NCBI RefSeq assembly: GCF_001444405.1
Contig: NZ_CP013187.1
Location: 1,736,001-1,800,000 of the forward strand
From: Pseudoalteromonas phenolica
Lineage (GTDB): Bacteria; Pseudomonadota; Gammaproteobacteria; Enterobacterales; Alteromonadaceae
DNA length: 64,000 nt
Direction of reading: 5' to 3'
In this document: one piece after another, positions 53,054 through 61,976 of the stretch
Position numbering within the stretch: position 1 is the stretch's first letter
Layout: each line of letters opens with the position of its first letter
The notes under the pieces: model-generated
Told to the model about the DNA's origin: nothing
Databases searched by the model: none
The model's input: only the letters and a program-made list of their open reading frames with translations
Made by a program: the position numbers and the translations under genes

Positions 53054-53911
53054 ATGATTTTATTCGTAGACGCTTTAACTGTTATTGATTTTTCTTACTT
53101 TTGTAATAAAAGAGGGCCGGTAGGTGAAAGTTGGATTGCTGACTTGACCCTTCATGGAGACTTAAACAATGAGTCTATGGTCTTAGATTTTGCATTGGTA
53201 AAAAAACAGATTAAACGCATTATCGATGACACAATTGATCATAAGCTTGCAATACCTAAGCGTTTAAATGGCACATGTAGTATTGAAAACGAACAAGTGA
53301 AGATTGATGCACAATTCGGTGAGGAGCATCACATTGCAATGTATGCTCCCGAACAAGCTGTTTGCCTAATTGACGCTGAAACAGTGAATGAACAATCAGT
53401 GATTGAGTTCTTGAAGCAGCAAATCATGCCTAAGATGCCTGAAAACGTTAAAGACATCGATATTGAACTTCGCCCAGAGCAGACGTCTAGTTTTTATTAC
53501 CACTATAGCCATGGCTTGAAAAAGCATGATGGTAACTGCCAGCGTATTGTTCACGGCCACCGCTCGTTGATTGGTATTAGTCTGGACAACATCGTAATGC
53601 CTCGTTTGCAAAAAGAATGGTCACGTAAATGGGAAGATATTTACCTTGGATCTGAAGAAGACTTAATTAATAACTCAGAGCTAAAACATATTAAAGCTTT
53701 AGATTCTGACTACGCGTTTTCATACACATCTACGCAAGGCTATTTCGAATTAGCAATCAGTAAAGCGCGTTGTGATCTTTTACCTTGTGATACAACAGTA
53801 GAGTGTATTGCTGATTACTTAGCAACAGAAATTAAAAAAACACATCCTGACAATGCCGTAAAAGTAAAAGCATTTGAGGGCGTAGGCAAAGGAGCCATTG
53901 CATATGCTTAA
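53054..53911 (+). CDS. Duplicated 6-pyruvoyl-tetrahydropterin synthase/QueD-family protein
   Basis: A 285-aa protein built from two PTPS-like units. Residues about 1-100 resemble the second part of a PTPS domain (ADLTLHGDLNNESMVLDF, then LVKKQIKRIIDDTIDHKLAIP) but lack its metal-binding start. Residues about 145-285 hold the full active-site set: YHYSHGL (His), HDGNCQRIVHGHRS (catalytic Cys and His-x-His zinc ligands), and at the end PCDTTVECIADYLA and VKAFEGVGKGAIAY. It may act on dihydroneopterin triphosphate in queuosine or pterin metabolism, but no other queuosine gene is near. It overlaps the M23 peptidase gene by eight bases. Confidence 0.78.
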   Translation: MILFVDALTVIDFSYFCNKRGPVGESWIADLTLHGDLNNESMVLDFALVKKQIKRIIDDTIDHKLAIPKRLNGTCSIENEQVKIDAQFGEEHHIAMYAPEQAVCLIDAETVNEQSVIEFLKQQIMPKMPENVKDIDIELRPEQTSSFYYHYSHGLKKHDGNCQRIVHGHRSLIGISLDNIVMPRLQKEWSRKWEDIYLGSEEDLINNSELKHIKALDSDYAFSYTSTQGYFELAISKARCDLLPCDTTVECIADYLATEIKKTHPDNAVKVKAFEGVGKGAIAYA

Positions 53912-54722
53912 AGCCGCATTGTTCGCTTTAGTTGGTTTGACTGCCAGTGTTAGTGCAATGGCACTGGAACTTAAAGGCAGTCTAACGCAAGGCGGTATGA
54001 TCATTGGTAAGTTAGACAAGCCTAACTCGGTTTATTTTAATGGCAAAGCACTAAAAATAACCAAAGAGGGAGAGTTTGTGTTCGGCTTCGGTCGAGATGC
54101 AGATACAAAACACACGCTAACTTGGGTTGACCAAGCAGGTAAGCAGCATACCCAAGACATTGTGATCACTAAACGTGAATATAAAATCGATCGCATCACG
54201 GGTGTTGAAAAGAAATACGTCTCACCACCAGATTCAGTGCTTGCTCGTATTAAAGATGATGCAAAACGTGTCCGAGCTGCAAGAGCAGGAGAATCTGATT
54301 TTACTTATTTTAAAGACACCGTTTTACGTCCTGCAAAAGGCCGTATTTCGGGTGTGTATGGCAGTCAGCGCTTCTTTAATGGCAAACCTAGAAATCCACA
54401 TTTTGGCTTAGACATTGCCAATAAAACGGGCACGCCCGTTTGGGCACCACTTGCGGGTAAAGTTGTTATGGCAGATCCTGAACTATATTATAGTGGCGGA
54501 ACGGTGATCATCGACCATGGTCATGGGATCACTTCAACCTATATCCACCTTAATAAAATACACGTAAACGTGGGCGATAAGGTAAAAGTCGGTGATCATT
54601 TCGCTGATATTGGTGCCACAGGCCGTGTAACTGGACCTCATTTAGACTGGCGTTTCAATTGGTTCAATGAACGTTTAGATCCCGCTTTATTAATGACAGA
54701 TAAACTAGCAAATACTAAGTAG
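53904..54722 (+). CDS. M23-family (LytM-type) peptidase
   Basis: Exported protein of 272 aa with signal peptide 1-19 (TASVSAMA). An Ig-like domain (about 25-90) precedes the LytM domain at about 150-260. Visible site residues: HFGLDIANKTGTPV (His and Asp zinc ligands), DHGHGITSTYIHL, and GPHLDWRFNW, where the usual HxH is His-Leu-Asp. The HLD form recurs in a subgroup of these peptidases as I recall, so it need not be broken, but activity should not be assumed. AAGGAG before ATG 53904 sets the start. Confidence 0.88.
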   Translation: MLKAALFALVGLTASVSAMALELKGSLTQGGMIIGKLDKPNSVYFNGKALKITKEGEFVFGFGRDADTKHTLTWVDQAGKQHTQDIVITKREYKIDRITGVEKKYVSPPDSVLARIKDDAKRVRAARAGESDFTYFKDTVLRPAKGRISGVYGSQRFFNGKPRNPHFGLDIANKTGTPVWAPLAGKVVMADPELYYSGGTVIIDHGHGITSTYIHLNKIHVNVGDKVKVGDHFADIGATGRVTGPHLDWRFNWFNERLDPALLMTDKLANTK

Positions 54723-54730
54723 TAACTTAA

Positions 54731-55162
54731 ATGAATGATATTGAAAAACAAGCCTTGATTGAGCAACGTATTAAAGAGTCTGTTACGTCTGTAACTAAGA
54801 CTGTTTTTCCTGGACGCACGAATCACCATAATACTTTATTTGGTGGTGATGCACTGGCTTGGATGGATGAAGTCGCTTTTATTGCAGCAACACGTTTTTG
54901 CCGAAAGCCTTTGGTTACTATTTCTTCGGACAGAGTGGATTTCAAAGAAGCTATACCAGCGGGGACGTTTGCTGAATTAGTCGCAACTGTGTCTCATGTT
55001 GGTAATACGAGCTTAAAAGTGGATGTTAATATCTTCCTAGAACGCATGCACAAAGATGATAAACACTTAGCTATTTCAGGTAGTTTTACCTTTGTTGCTG
55101 TTGATGATAACCACAGACCAACACCTGTTGTTTGTGAAAATATGCTTAAAGGTTTTAAGTAG
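54731..55162 (+). CDS. Acyl-CoA thioesterase, YciA-like hotdog
   Basis: A 143-aa cytoplasmic thioesterase. The HotDog ACOT core: TVFPGRTNHHNTLFGGDALAWMDE (conserved Asn, Gly-Gly-Asp and Asp) at about 20-46, then SSDRVDFKEAIPAGTFAEL and GSFTFVAVD. It follows the M23 gene by eight bases and may be co-transcribed with it, though the functions are unrelated. It is a second, distinct thioesterase from the one at 9.8 kb. Confidence 0.88.
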   Translation: MNDIEKQALIEQRIKESVTSVTKTVFPGRTNHHNTLFGGDALAWMDEVAFIAATRFCRKPLVTISSDRVDFKEAIPAGTFAELVATVSHVGNTSLKVDVNIFLERMHKDDKHLAISGSFTFVAVDDNHRPTPVVCENMLKGFK

Positions 55163-55190
55163 CATTTATGCAATGAGGGCTTTGTAGCCC

Positions 55191-56030
55191 TCATATCTCA
55201 TCTGTAATTTCTTCGATAATATTGAATAACTGTTCTTCTTCCATATCTAGATGATCTATCACGTCATCCATGATGTTTTGCCATTCACCATTTACTTCGC
55301 TTGGTTTGTCTATTAAAAAAGCACAGTGTCTTGAGAGTTTTAGAATACACAGTAAATCTAAACCGACTTTATCCAATTCTTCTGATTGGAATAAACCATC
55401 AGTGTCATGTTGGTAGTAAATAATGTTAATCATGACTTTTGGTAAGCGCCATTGCTGCGCAAGTAAGGCACCTATGGTCGCGTGATTTGTCTGGTATTTA
55501 TCAAACTGCAATTTAGCTGCGTCATCCCAATTGTTTTCATCTGCATAAGACATCACTTCTACAAAATCGTCAAAATGTTGATTCAGAATTGCCACACCTA
55601 CACTGTGAAAAAGCGCAAGCATATAAGCGTGATTAGACAGTGCAGGTTTGTCGAGTTTCATTGCAACTATACTTGCAATATGCGCTATGTTAGTTTGCTT
55701 ATCCCAAAATTGAGCCATGGTTTGATCTGTGCCAACGGCGGCTTTAACTGCAACGGCTTTAACTAAGGGGATTAACCGCTTTAAGCCTAAGATCATGATG
55801 GCTTGATCAATCGACTCTATTTCTTTTGCACGCCTAAAAGCACTTGAATTAACAACTTGAAGTATTGCAGCACAGATCCCAACATCATCTTGTAGAATTT
55901 CAGATACACGAGAAATATTTGGCTCAGGCTTTTTCGTTTCTTCAGAAAACTTTATGAGTGCTTCAGGCCTTGGTGGAATTGAAACGCTTCGTAGAATGGC
56001 CTTTTCTTCATTGGTTAATGATATTGGCAT
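55191..56030 (-). CDS. HDOD domain protein
   Basis: A 279-aa cytoplasmic protein with one HDOD domain (about 15-215): PPRPEALIKFSEE, ISRVSEILQDDVGICAAILQVVNSSAFR and NHATIGALLAQQWRLPKVMINII. HDOD domains lack the full HD metal site and mostly act in signalling, often with chemotaxis or c-di-GMP systems. Here it is monocistronic and no such gene is adjacent. The target is unknown. Confidence 0.88.
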   Translation of the reverse strand: MPISLTNEEKAILRSVSIPPRPEALIKFSEETKKPEPNISRVSEILQDDVGICAAILQVVNSSAFRRAKEIESIDQAIMILGLKRLIPLVKAVAVKAAVGTDQTMAQFWDKQTNIAHIASIVAMKLDKPALSNHAYMLALFHSVGVAILNQHFDDFVEVMSYADENNWDDAAKLQFDKYQTNHATIGALLAQQWRLPKVMINIIYYQHDTDGLFQSEELDKVGLDLLCILKLSRHCAFLIDKPSEVNGEWQNIMDDVIDHLDMEEEQLFNIIEEITDEI

Positions 56031-56155
56031 ACCATAACTCCAATTTAATTAACTATTTAAATCATAGTTTATGGTTTAGAAAAGTGTTATTGAATTGACG
56101 GGGAGGAGTGGAATATGAATTGCGCAGTTAACTACGCAATTCATATTTAACTTAT

Positions 56156-57493
56156 TTACATTGCTTCGTATTCTTCTTGCCAGAAGAACTTTTCTTCACC
56201 GAACGCAGGAACTAGACCATCAAGCCAAGTTGCTTCTTCGTCGTATTTTGCAAAGAATGGGCGCTGAACCCACTCAGGGTTACGCGCTTGAATAAAGCGA
56301 AGTACAAATACTTTTTCACCGGCGATTTCAGTCACACCCGATACTTCAACTTTACCAGGACCTGCACTCATTGAAGGGCCTCGTACTGTTCTACTTACAC
56401 CTGAAACTTGTTTGTAAGCATCACGGAAAATTTCCCAAGTTTTGTAAAGTGGTAATTCGAAGTAGCGTTTTGCACCTGTATCACGCTCAATGAACATATA
56501 GTAAGGGATCATGCCCATTTGAGTTTGTTCTTTCCACATCTCAGCCCACATATCAGAATCAACGTTTAAGTTATTCAATAATGGAGCCTGTGTACGGATC
56601 TGCGCGCCAGTTTTACGAATAAGCTTGATTGCTTCTCGACTAATATCTGTACGCAATTCTTGTTTGTGGTTAACGTGCGCCATAATTGAAACATGCTTGC
56701 CAGCATCTACAAGTTCTTTTAATAACGCTAATAGGTCTTGCGCATCAGGATCAGTAACATAACGGAATGGCCAAAATGTTAAAGACTTAGTACCTATACG
56801 AATGGTCTTAATGTGATCGAAACGTGGTTCTTTTAGTGCTTCTAGGTACTTACGTAACTTAACTGTACGCATTACCATAGGATCGCCACCAGTCATTAAA
56901 AGATCTGTGACTTCTTTGTGTTCAGCAAGGTAATTATGAAGCAATTCTTCATCGTTATTGTTAAAGCGCGTTGCTTTGCCCACGAATTGCGCCCAACGGA
57001 AACAGAAAGTACAGTAAGAGTGGCAATATTGACCTTGAGCAGGGAAGAACAGCACTGTTTCTTTATATTTGTGTTGGATACCTTCAACTTGCTCACCTTC
57101 AAAGGTTGGAACATTTTTATCCATTTGCCCTGCAGGATGCGGGTTCAATTTTTGACGAAGTTGTGTTGCTAATTCAAAAACTTCTTCTGGAGTATGTTCG
57201 CGCTTTAATAACGCTGCCATTTGCTCATACGACTCATCATCAAGCATGCCACGTTGTGGGAAAGTTAATTGGAATACGGGATCATTTGGTACTTTATCCC
57301 AATCAATTAGCTCTTCGATGACATAATTATTAACTCGAAAAGGAAAAACATTGGCGACAACGCGCATCTCAAAGCGTAAATGCTCAGGAAGTTGATGAAG
57401 CTGTTCAATCTTATCTATCTGACGATGTTGATAAACATTGAATTTAGGTGGTACATAAGCTTCTGCTGGCTGCAATTGGACGGTTTGCTGCAT
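56156..57493 (-). CDS. KamA-family radical SAM protein (lysine 2,3-aminomutase-like)
   Basis: A 445-aa protein. The radical SAM cluster motif is CHSYCTFC (CxxxCxxC, about 140-147), followed by TDLLMTGGDPMVM and the HVSIMAHVNH segment. MSAGPGKVEV near residue 380 aligns with the PLP-lysine loop of aminomutases (GGGGK). It is longer than EpmB and does not have the EpmA ligase or a beta-lysine acetyltransferase next to it. A 2,3-aminomutase on lysine or glutamate is possible; the substrate cannot be given. It is divergent from nothing nearby and monocistronic. Confidence 0.8.
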   Translation of the reverse strand: MQQTVQLQPAEAYVPPKFNVYQHRQIDKIEQLHQLPEHLRFEMRVVANVFPFRVNNYVIEELIDWDKVPNDPVFQLTFPQRGMLDDESYEQMAALLKREHTPEEVFELATQLRQKLNPHPAGQMDKNVPTFEGEQVEGIQHKYKETVLFFPAQGQYCHSYCTFCFRWAQFVGKATRFNNNDEELLHNYLAEHKEVTDLLMTGGDPMVMRTVKLRKYLEALKEPRFDHIKTIRIGTKSLTFWPFRYVTDPDAQDLLALLKELVDAGKHVSIMAHVNHKQELRTDISREAIKLIRKTGAQIRTQAPLLNNLNVDSDMWAEMWKEQTQMGMIPYYMFIERDTGAKRYFELPLYKTWEIFRDAYKQVSGVSRTVRGPSMSAGPGKVEVSGVTEIAGEKVFVLRFIQARNPEWVQRPFFAKYDEEATWLDGLVPAFGEEKFFWQEEYEAM

Positions 57494-57613
57494 ATGTTAG
57501 TTTACTCTACTACTAATTAGATAAAGCGCAGTAGTCTAACAAATTAATAGCCATGTTTCAGCGTTATTTGTATCAGCTCGAACAAATAACGCTAATTTAT
57601 TTGATTATATACT

Positions 57614-58909
57614 TTAATATTCTTCTGTAGAGATAGCTTGATAAATTGCAGAGCATAGAGCCATTATGTCTTCATTTGTACTGATATAAGGTGGCATTAT
57701 GTAAATCAGCCTGCCGAAAGGTCTGATCCAAACCTTATGTTCTCTAATAAAATACTTTTGAATTTTAGCAACATCAACGGCTCGTTTTACTTGCACAACA
57801 CCAATACCACCTAAAACTCTAACATTTGCTACCGCATCTAATTCTGAACATTGAGATAGGTGAGTATTCATTGTCTGTTCGATACGGTTGATTTGAGATA
57901 GCCAATCGTTTTCTTGTAGCAGTTCTAAGCTTGCATTGGCAGCAGAGCAGGCAAGAGGATTCCCCATAAAAGTAGGCCCATGCATTAAAACACCAGCTTC
58001 ACCTTGACTGATCCCAACAGCAACATCTTCAGTTGCTAATGTCGCAGATAAAGTCATCGCCCCACCAGTTAACGCTTTGCCAATACACATAATATCTGGG
58101 CTGATGTTTGCGTGTTCACAGGCAAACATTTTACCTGTTCTGCCAAAGCCAGTAGCAATTTCATCTAAAATGAGCAGTACATGATATTTATCACACAGTG
58201 TTCTGAGCTTTTTGAGATAAGACGGATGATAAAAGTTCATGCCACCAGCGTTTTGTACTATAGGTTCTATGATAAAAGCGGCGACTTCATTGCTATGTTG
58301 TTCAAAAGCCTGTTCTAACGCTGCTAGTTCAGCTTCATTTTCGTTATCGTAGAAACCAGCTTTTGGAGCTTCGACAAAGATATGTTCAGGTAAGAAACCC
58401 TGATACATACTGTGCATTGAGTTGACTGGGTCACAGACACTCATCGCAGCAAAGGTATCTCCGTGGTAGCCTTTTTTAGCGGTCATGAGTTTAGTTTTAT
58501 TCGTTTCACCTTTACTTAGCCAGTATTGCAGTGCCATTTTTATTGCAACTTCAACGCTTACAGAGCCGCTATCGGCTAAAAACACTTTTTGTAAAGGCTC
58601 AGGGCTTAATTCAACAAGCTTCTTACAAAGCTCAACAGCTGGAGCGTGTGTTATACCACCGAACATTACATGGCACATTGTTTGAGCCTGTTCTTGTATT
58701 GCTGAGACTATTTTGGGGTGATTATAACCATGAATGGCGCTCCACCAAGAGGCCATACCATCGATAAGTTCAGTGCCATCATCAAGGTAAAGTTTGTTTT
58801 TATCTGTATGTGTAACACCATATACTTGTAGCGGATCTCCTATAGATGTATAGGGGTGCCAAATGTGTTGCTTATCAAATTCGATATCTATAGGGTTAAA
58901 TTTGCTCAC
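57614..58909 (-). CDS. bioA: Adenosylmethionine-8-amino-7-oxononanoate aminotransferase
   Basis: PLP enzyme of 431 aa that makes DAPA with SAM as amino donor. HIWHPYTSIGDPLQ is the BioA start signature; SWWSAIHGYNHP, LDEIATGFGRTG and the PLP-lysine in MCIGKALTGGAMT follow. GTG 58909 is the start, after AAAGG that lies inside the BirA operator. It is divergent from bioBFCD, the classic bio arrangement. Confidence 0.97.
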   Translation of the reverse strand: MSKFNPIDIEFDKQHIWHPYTSIGDPLQVYGVTHTDKNKLYLDDGTELIDGMASWWSAIHGYNHPKIVSAIQEQAQTMCHVMFGGITHAPAVELCKKLVELSPEPLQKVFLADSGSVSVEVAIKMALQYWLSKGETNKTKLMTAKKGYHGDTFAAMSVCDPVNSMHSMYQGFLPEHIFVEAPKAGFYDNENEAELAALEQAFEQHSNEVAAFIIEPIVQNAGGMNFYHPSYLKKLRTLCDKYHVLLILDEIATGFGRTGKMFACEHANISPDIMCIGKALTGGAMTLSATLATEDVAVGISQGEAGVLMHGPTFMGNPLACSAANASLELLQENDWLSQINRIEQTMNTHLSQCSELDAVANVRVLGGIGVVQVKRAVDVAKIQKYFIREHKVWIRPFGRLIYIMPPYISTNEDIMALCSAIYQAISTEEY

Positions 58910-58943
58910 TTGTAAACCTTTAGCTTTGTTGTGACGTTGACAA
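58910..58943. promoter_or_regulatory. BirA operator in the bioA-bioB divergent region
   Basis: TTGTAAACC (58910-58918), a 16-base spacer and CGTTGACAA (58935-58943). The left half is exact and the right half matches GGTTTACAA in 7 of 9; the spacing is that of the E. coli operator. It overlaps the bioA ribosome site, so BirA-biotinyl-AMP should shut bioA and bioB. Confidence 0.9.
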
Positions 58944-59031
58944 TACTACGCCACTCAGTAGACTAAGCCAATCACCGTCAAATCAATCGCCTAATTTATA
59001 GACAGGCTAAGAATAAAAAGAGTATCAGATT

Positions 59032-60066
59032 ATGGCTACAGTTCGTCACGATTGGACTTACGAAGAAGTAAAAGCACTATTTAACATGCCGTTTAACGAC
59101 TTGCTATTTAAAGCGGCAAGTATTCACCGTGAGAACTTTAACCCAAACGAAGTACAAATCTCGACATTACTTTCAATTAAAACGGGTGCATGCCCTGAAG
59201 ACTGCAAATATTGTCCACAATCAGCGCACTATAAAACAGACTTAGATCGTGAACGCCTAATGGAAGTAGAAAAAGTAGTAGAGCAAGCGAGATTAGCCCG
59301 ATCGAAAGGCGCAACACGTTTCTGTATGGGCGCTGCATGGTCTGACCCTAAAGACAGAGATATGCCTTATATTTCTAAAATGGTTCGTGAAGTAAAGGAG
59401 CTTGGGCTAGAGACATGTATGACCCTGGGGATGCTTGATAATGAAAAAGCACACGCCCTTAGAGATGCAGGTCTTGATTACTATAATCATAACCTTGATA
59501 CTTCGCCTGAATATTATCAGCAAATAATCACAACACGTACTTATCAAGACAGATTAGATACATTAGACAATGTGCGTGATGCGGGCATGAAAGTATGTTC
59601 AGGTGGTATTGTTGGTATGGGTGAGCAAGCGGGTGACCGTTATGGTTTATTAATGCAACTTGCAAACTTACCAAAACAACCTGAAAGTGTTCCGATTAAC
59701 ATGCTTGTAAAAGTTAAAGGCACACCACTTGAAGATGTTGAAGATCTAGACCATTTTGAATTTATTCGAACTATTGCTACTGCACGTATTATGATGCCGC
59801 ACAGTTATGTGCGTCTGTCAGCTGGTCGAACTGCAATGAATGAGCAAATGCAGTCAATGTGTTTCTTCGCTGGCGCTAACTCAATTTTCTACGGTGACAA
59901 GTTACTTACTACGGAAAATCCAGAAGCCGATGCTGATATGAACTTACTTAAGAAGCTCGGTATGAATCCAGAGAAACGTCAAGACTACTCTGATGAAGCG
60001 TACGAAGCGTCTTTAAGTTCAAAAATTGCTGATAAGGCAACGTCAGAGCTATTTTACGAAGCATAG
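59032..60066 (+). CDS. bioB: Biotin synthase
   Basis: Radical SAM enzyme of 344 aa that inserts sulfur into dethiobiotin. CPEDCKYCPQSA (about 53-64) holds the CxxxCxxC ligands of the 4Fe-4S cluster; YYNHNLDTSPEYY, CSGGIVGMGE and SAGRTAMNEQMQ contain the 2Fe-2S ligands (Cys and Arg). First gene of bioBFCD; its promoter should overlap the BirA site 90 bases upstream. Confidence 0.98.
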   Translation: MATVRHDWTYEEVKALFNMPFNDLLFKAASIHRENFNPNEVQISTLLSIKTGACPEDCKYCPQSAHYKTDLDRERLMEVEKVVEQARLARSKGATRFCMGAAWSDPKDRDMPYISKMVREVKELGLETCMTLGMLDNEKAHALRDAGLDYYNHNLDTSPEYYQQIITTRTYQDRLDTLDNVRDAGMKVCSGGIVGMGEQAGDRYGLLMQLANLPKQPESVPINMLVKVKGTPLEDVEDLDHFEFIRTIATARIMMPHSYVRLSAGRTAMNEQMQSMCFFAGANSIFYGDKLLTTENPEADADMNLLKKLGMNPEKRQDYSDEAYEASLSSKIADKATSELFYEA

Positions 60067-60069
60067 TGA

Positions 60070-61218
60070 ATGGCTTTTGAATTTATACAAGAAGCGCTGC
60101 AACAGAGACGAGTAGAGTCTTTGTTGCGTGCTCGCAATGTAATTGCCGATTCAAGTGACGCACGCTTTTTAACGAGCAAAAATGGTAAGCAATATCTTAA
60201 CTTTGCCAGTAATGATTATCTTGGTTTAGGGTCTAATTTAGAGTTACAAGGTACACTGACTGGCAGCCGTTCTTCGGCACTTGTTACAGGATATCACCAG
60301 TGCCATAAAGATTTTGAATCCTTACTGTGTAAACATTTTGGCTACGAGTCAGCTTTACTATTTAGCACAGGCTTTAGTGCAAACTGCAGTGTTATTAAGT
60401 CACTTTTTTCACAAAGTTCAGGCTCAAAAGCCGCGTTAGATTCTGCCATTTTCCAAGACAAACTTAACCATGCCAGTTTAATAGATGGGGCTTTGCAATC
60501 TGATGCCAAGCATATCCGTTTCAACCATAATGACATGGGGCATTTACGACAGCGTTTAGAAAAAAGTAAAGCTGCGAATAAGTTAATTATTAGCGAAGGC
60601 GTGTTCTCAATGGATGGAGACTGTGCGCCACTGCAGCAACTTGAAGAACTAAAGCAACAACATAATGGTTGGCTCATGTTAGATGATGCGCATAGCTTTG
60701 GTATATTAGGCGAAAATGGCTTGGGAAGTGTTGGTCTTGGTTGTAAGCCTGAAATTTTGGTGGTCACATTTGGTAAGGCAATGGCGTGTCAGGGCGCGGC
60801 TGTTTTAGCAAGTAAATCAGTCATCGACTTTTTACTCCAGTTTAATCGTGATTATATTTATTCGACGTCTATGTCACCGCTCATGGTGCAAGCTGCAGAG
60901 CAGCAGTTTTTACGTGTACTTGACGCGAGTGAGCAGAGAAAGCAGTTGTTTAGCAATATTACCTTATTTAAGCATCTTTGTTCTGATCTAAATATTCCTG
61001 TAATGCCTTCAGAGACCGCTATACAACCGGTTGTGTTAGGGAGCGCTGAAAATGCATTAAGTGCGCAAGATAAGCTCAAAGAGCAGGGGATTTGGCTAAC
61101 AGCAATTCGCCCGCCTACTGTTCCGCACAATACGGCCAGACTCAGGATCACAATTACCGCAGCACATACTCATGATGATATTGAAAAGCTAGTAACAGCC
61201 TTAAAGGTGTCTACATGA
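60070..61218 (+). CDS. bioF: 8-amino-7-oxononanoate synthase
   Basis: PLP enzyme of 382 aa joining pimeloyl-ACP and alanine. YLNFASNDYLGLGSN, the GSRSSALVTGYH motif, LDDAHSFGILGENG and the PLP-lysine in VVTFGKAMACQGAA are all present. ATG 60070 lies three bases after the bioB stop. Confidence 0.96.
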   Translation: MAFEFIQEALQQRRVESLLRARNVIADSSDARFLTSKNGKQYLNFASNDYLGLGSNLELQGTLTGSRSSALVTGYHQCHKDFESLLCKHFGYESALLFSTGFSANCSVIKSLFSQSSGSKAALDSAIFQDKLNHASLIDGALQSDAKHIRFNHNDMGHLRQRLEKSKAANKLIISEGVFSMDGDCAPLQQLEELKQQHNGWLMLDDAHSFGILGENGLGSVGLGCKPEILVVTFGKAMACQGAAVLASKSVIDFLLQFNRDYIYSTSMSPLMVQAAEQQFLRVLDASEQRKQLFSNITLFKHLCSDLNIPVMPSETAIQPVVLGSAENALSAQDKLKEQGIWLTAIRPPTVPHNTARLRITITAAHTHDDIEKLVTALKVST

Positions 61219-61976
61219 TTGCAACACCCGATAAACTGTCAACGGCGAAGCAGTTTTCAAAAGCTGCAGGGCAATACAAGCAACATGCGTATGTGCAAAA
61301 GTTGGCTGCAGAATTGTTATTCTCAAGATTAAATAAACGCAGTCAGGTTATGCTTGACCTTGGCGCAGGCCCTTTATTGCATCAGCATAAACTAAAACAT
61401 CACAGTGATTGTCTAGTAGCGATGGATCTGAGTTTAGGCATGTTGTCTGAAACGCATCCGGAGAATAACGTGAGTCGTGTTTGTGCAGATATGGATAATC
61501 TGCCTTTTTCTGACAACGTGCTTGATACTATATTTTCAAACTTTGCAATTCAGTGGAGTGCAGACCCTAAAACTTTATTTAAATCACTTCATTCTGCGAG
61601 TAAGCCAGGCTCTCAAGTTTTAATATCGACAGTATTAGATGGTTCTTTGTCTGAAATAGCTCAGGCATGGAAAGTAGTCGATGATAAACAACACATTAAT
61701 GATTTTTTGAACCTAACCGAGTTAATTAATATTGCTCAGAGCGAAGGGTTCAAAGTGGTTTATTCTAATCAGCACTGTCTTCAAGATTATTATGATAAGC
61801 CAATAAACGCCTTAAAGTCGGTGAAAAATATTGGCGCAAATCATCTAACAGAGTGTCAAAAAGAGCGGGGGCTATTAGGAAAAACAGCATATAAAAATCT
61901 ATTGTCCGCTTTTCCATTACAAGACGGTAAAGCAATTATTAGCTACCAAGTCGGTATTTTGGAGTTAACGAAATAA
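61215..61976 (+). CDS. bioC: Malonyl-ACP O-methyltransferase
   Basis: SAM methyltransferase of 253 aa that starts pimeloyl synthesis by methylating malonyl-ACP. SKAAGQYKQHAYVQKLAA is the BioC start, with SAM motif MLDLGAGPL and the SNFAIQWSADP stretch. It overlaps bioF by four bases (ATGA) and bioD by one base. Confidence 0.93.
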   Translation: MIATPDKLSTAKQFSKAAGQYKQHAYVQKLAAELLFSRLNKRSQVMLDLGAGPLLHQHKLKHHSDCLVAMDLSLGMLSETHPENNVSRVCADMDNLPFSDNVLDTIFSNFAIQWSADPKTLFKSLHSASKPGSQVLISTVLDGSLSEIAQAWKVVDDKQHINDFLNLTELINIAQSEGFKVVYSNQHCLQDYYDKPINALKSVKNIGANHLTECQKERGLLGKTAYKNLLSAFPLQDGKAIISYQVGILELTK

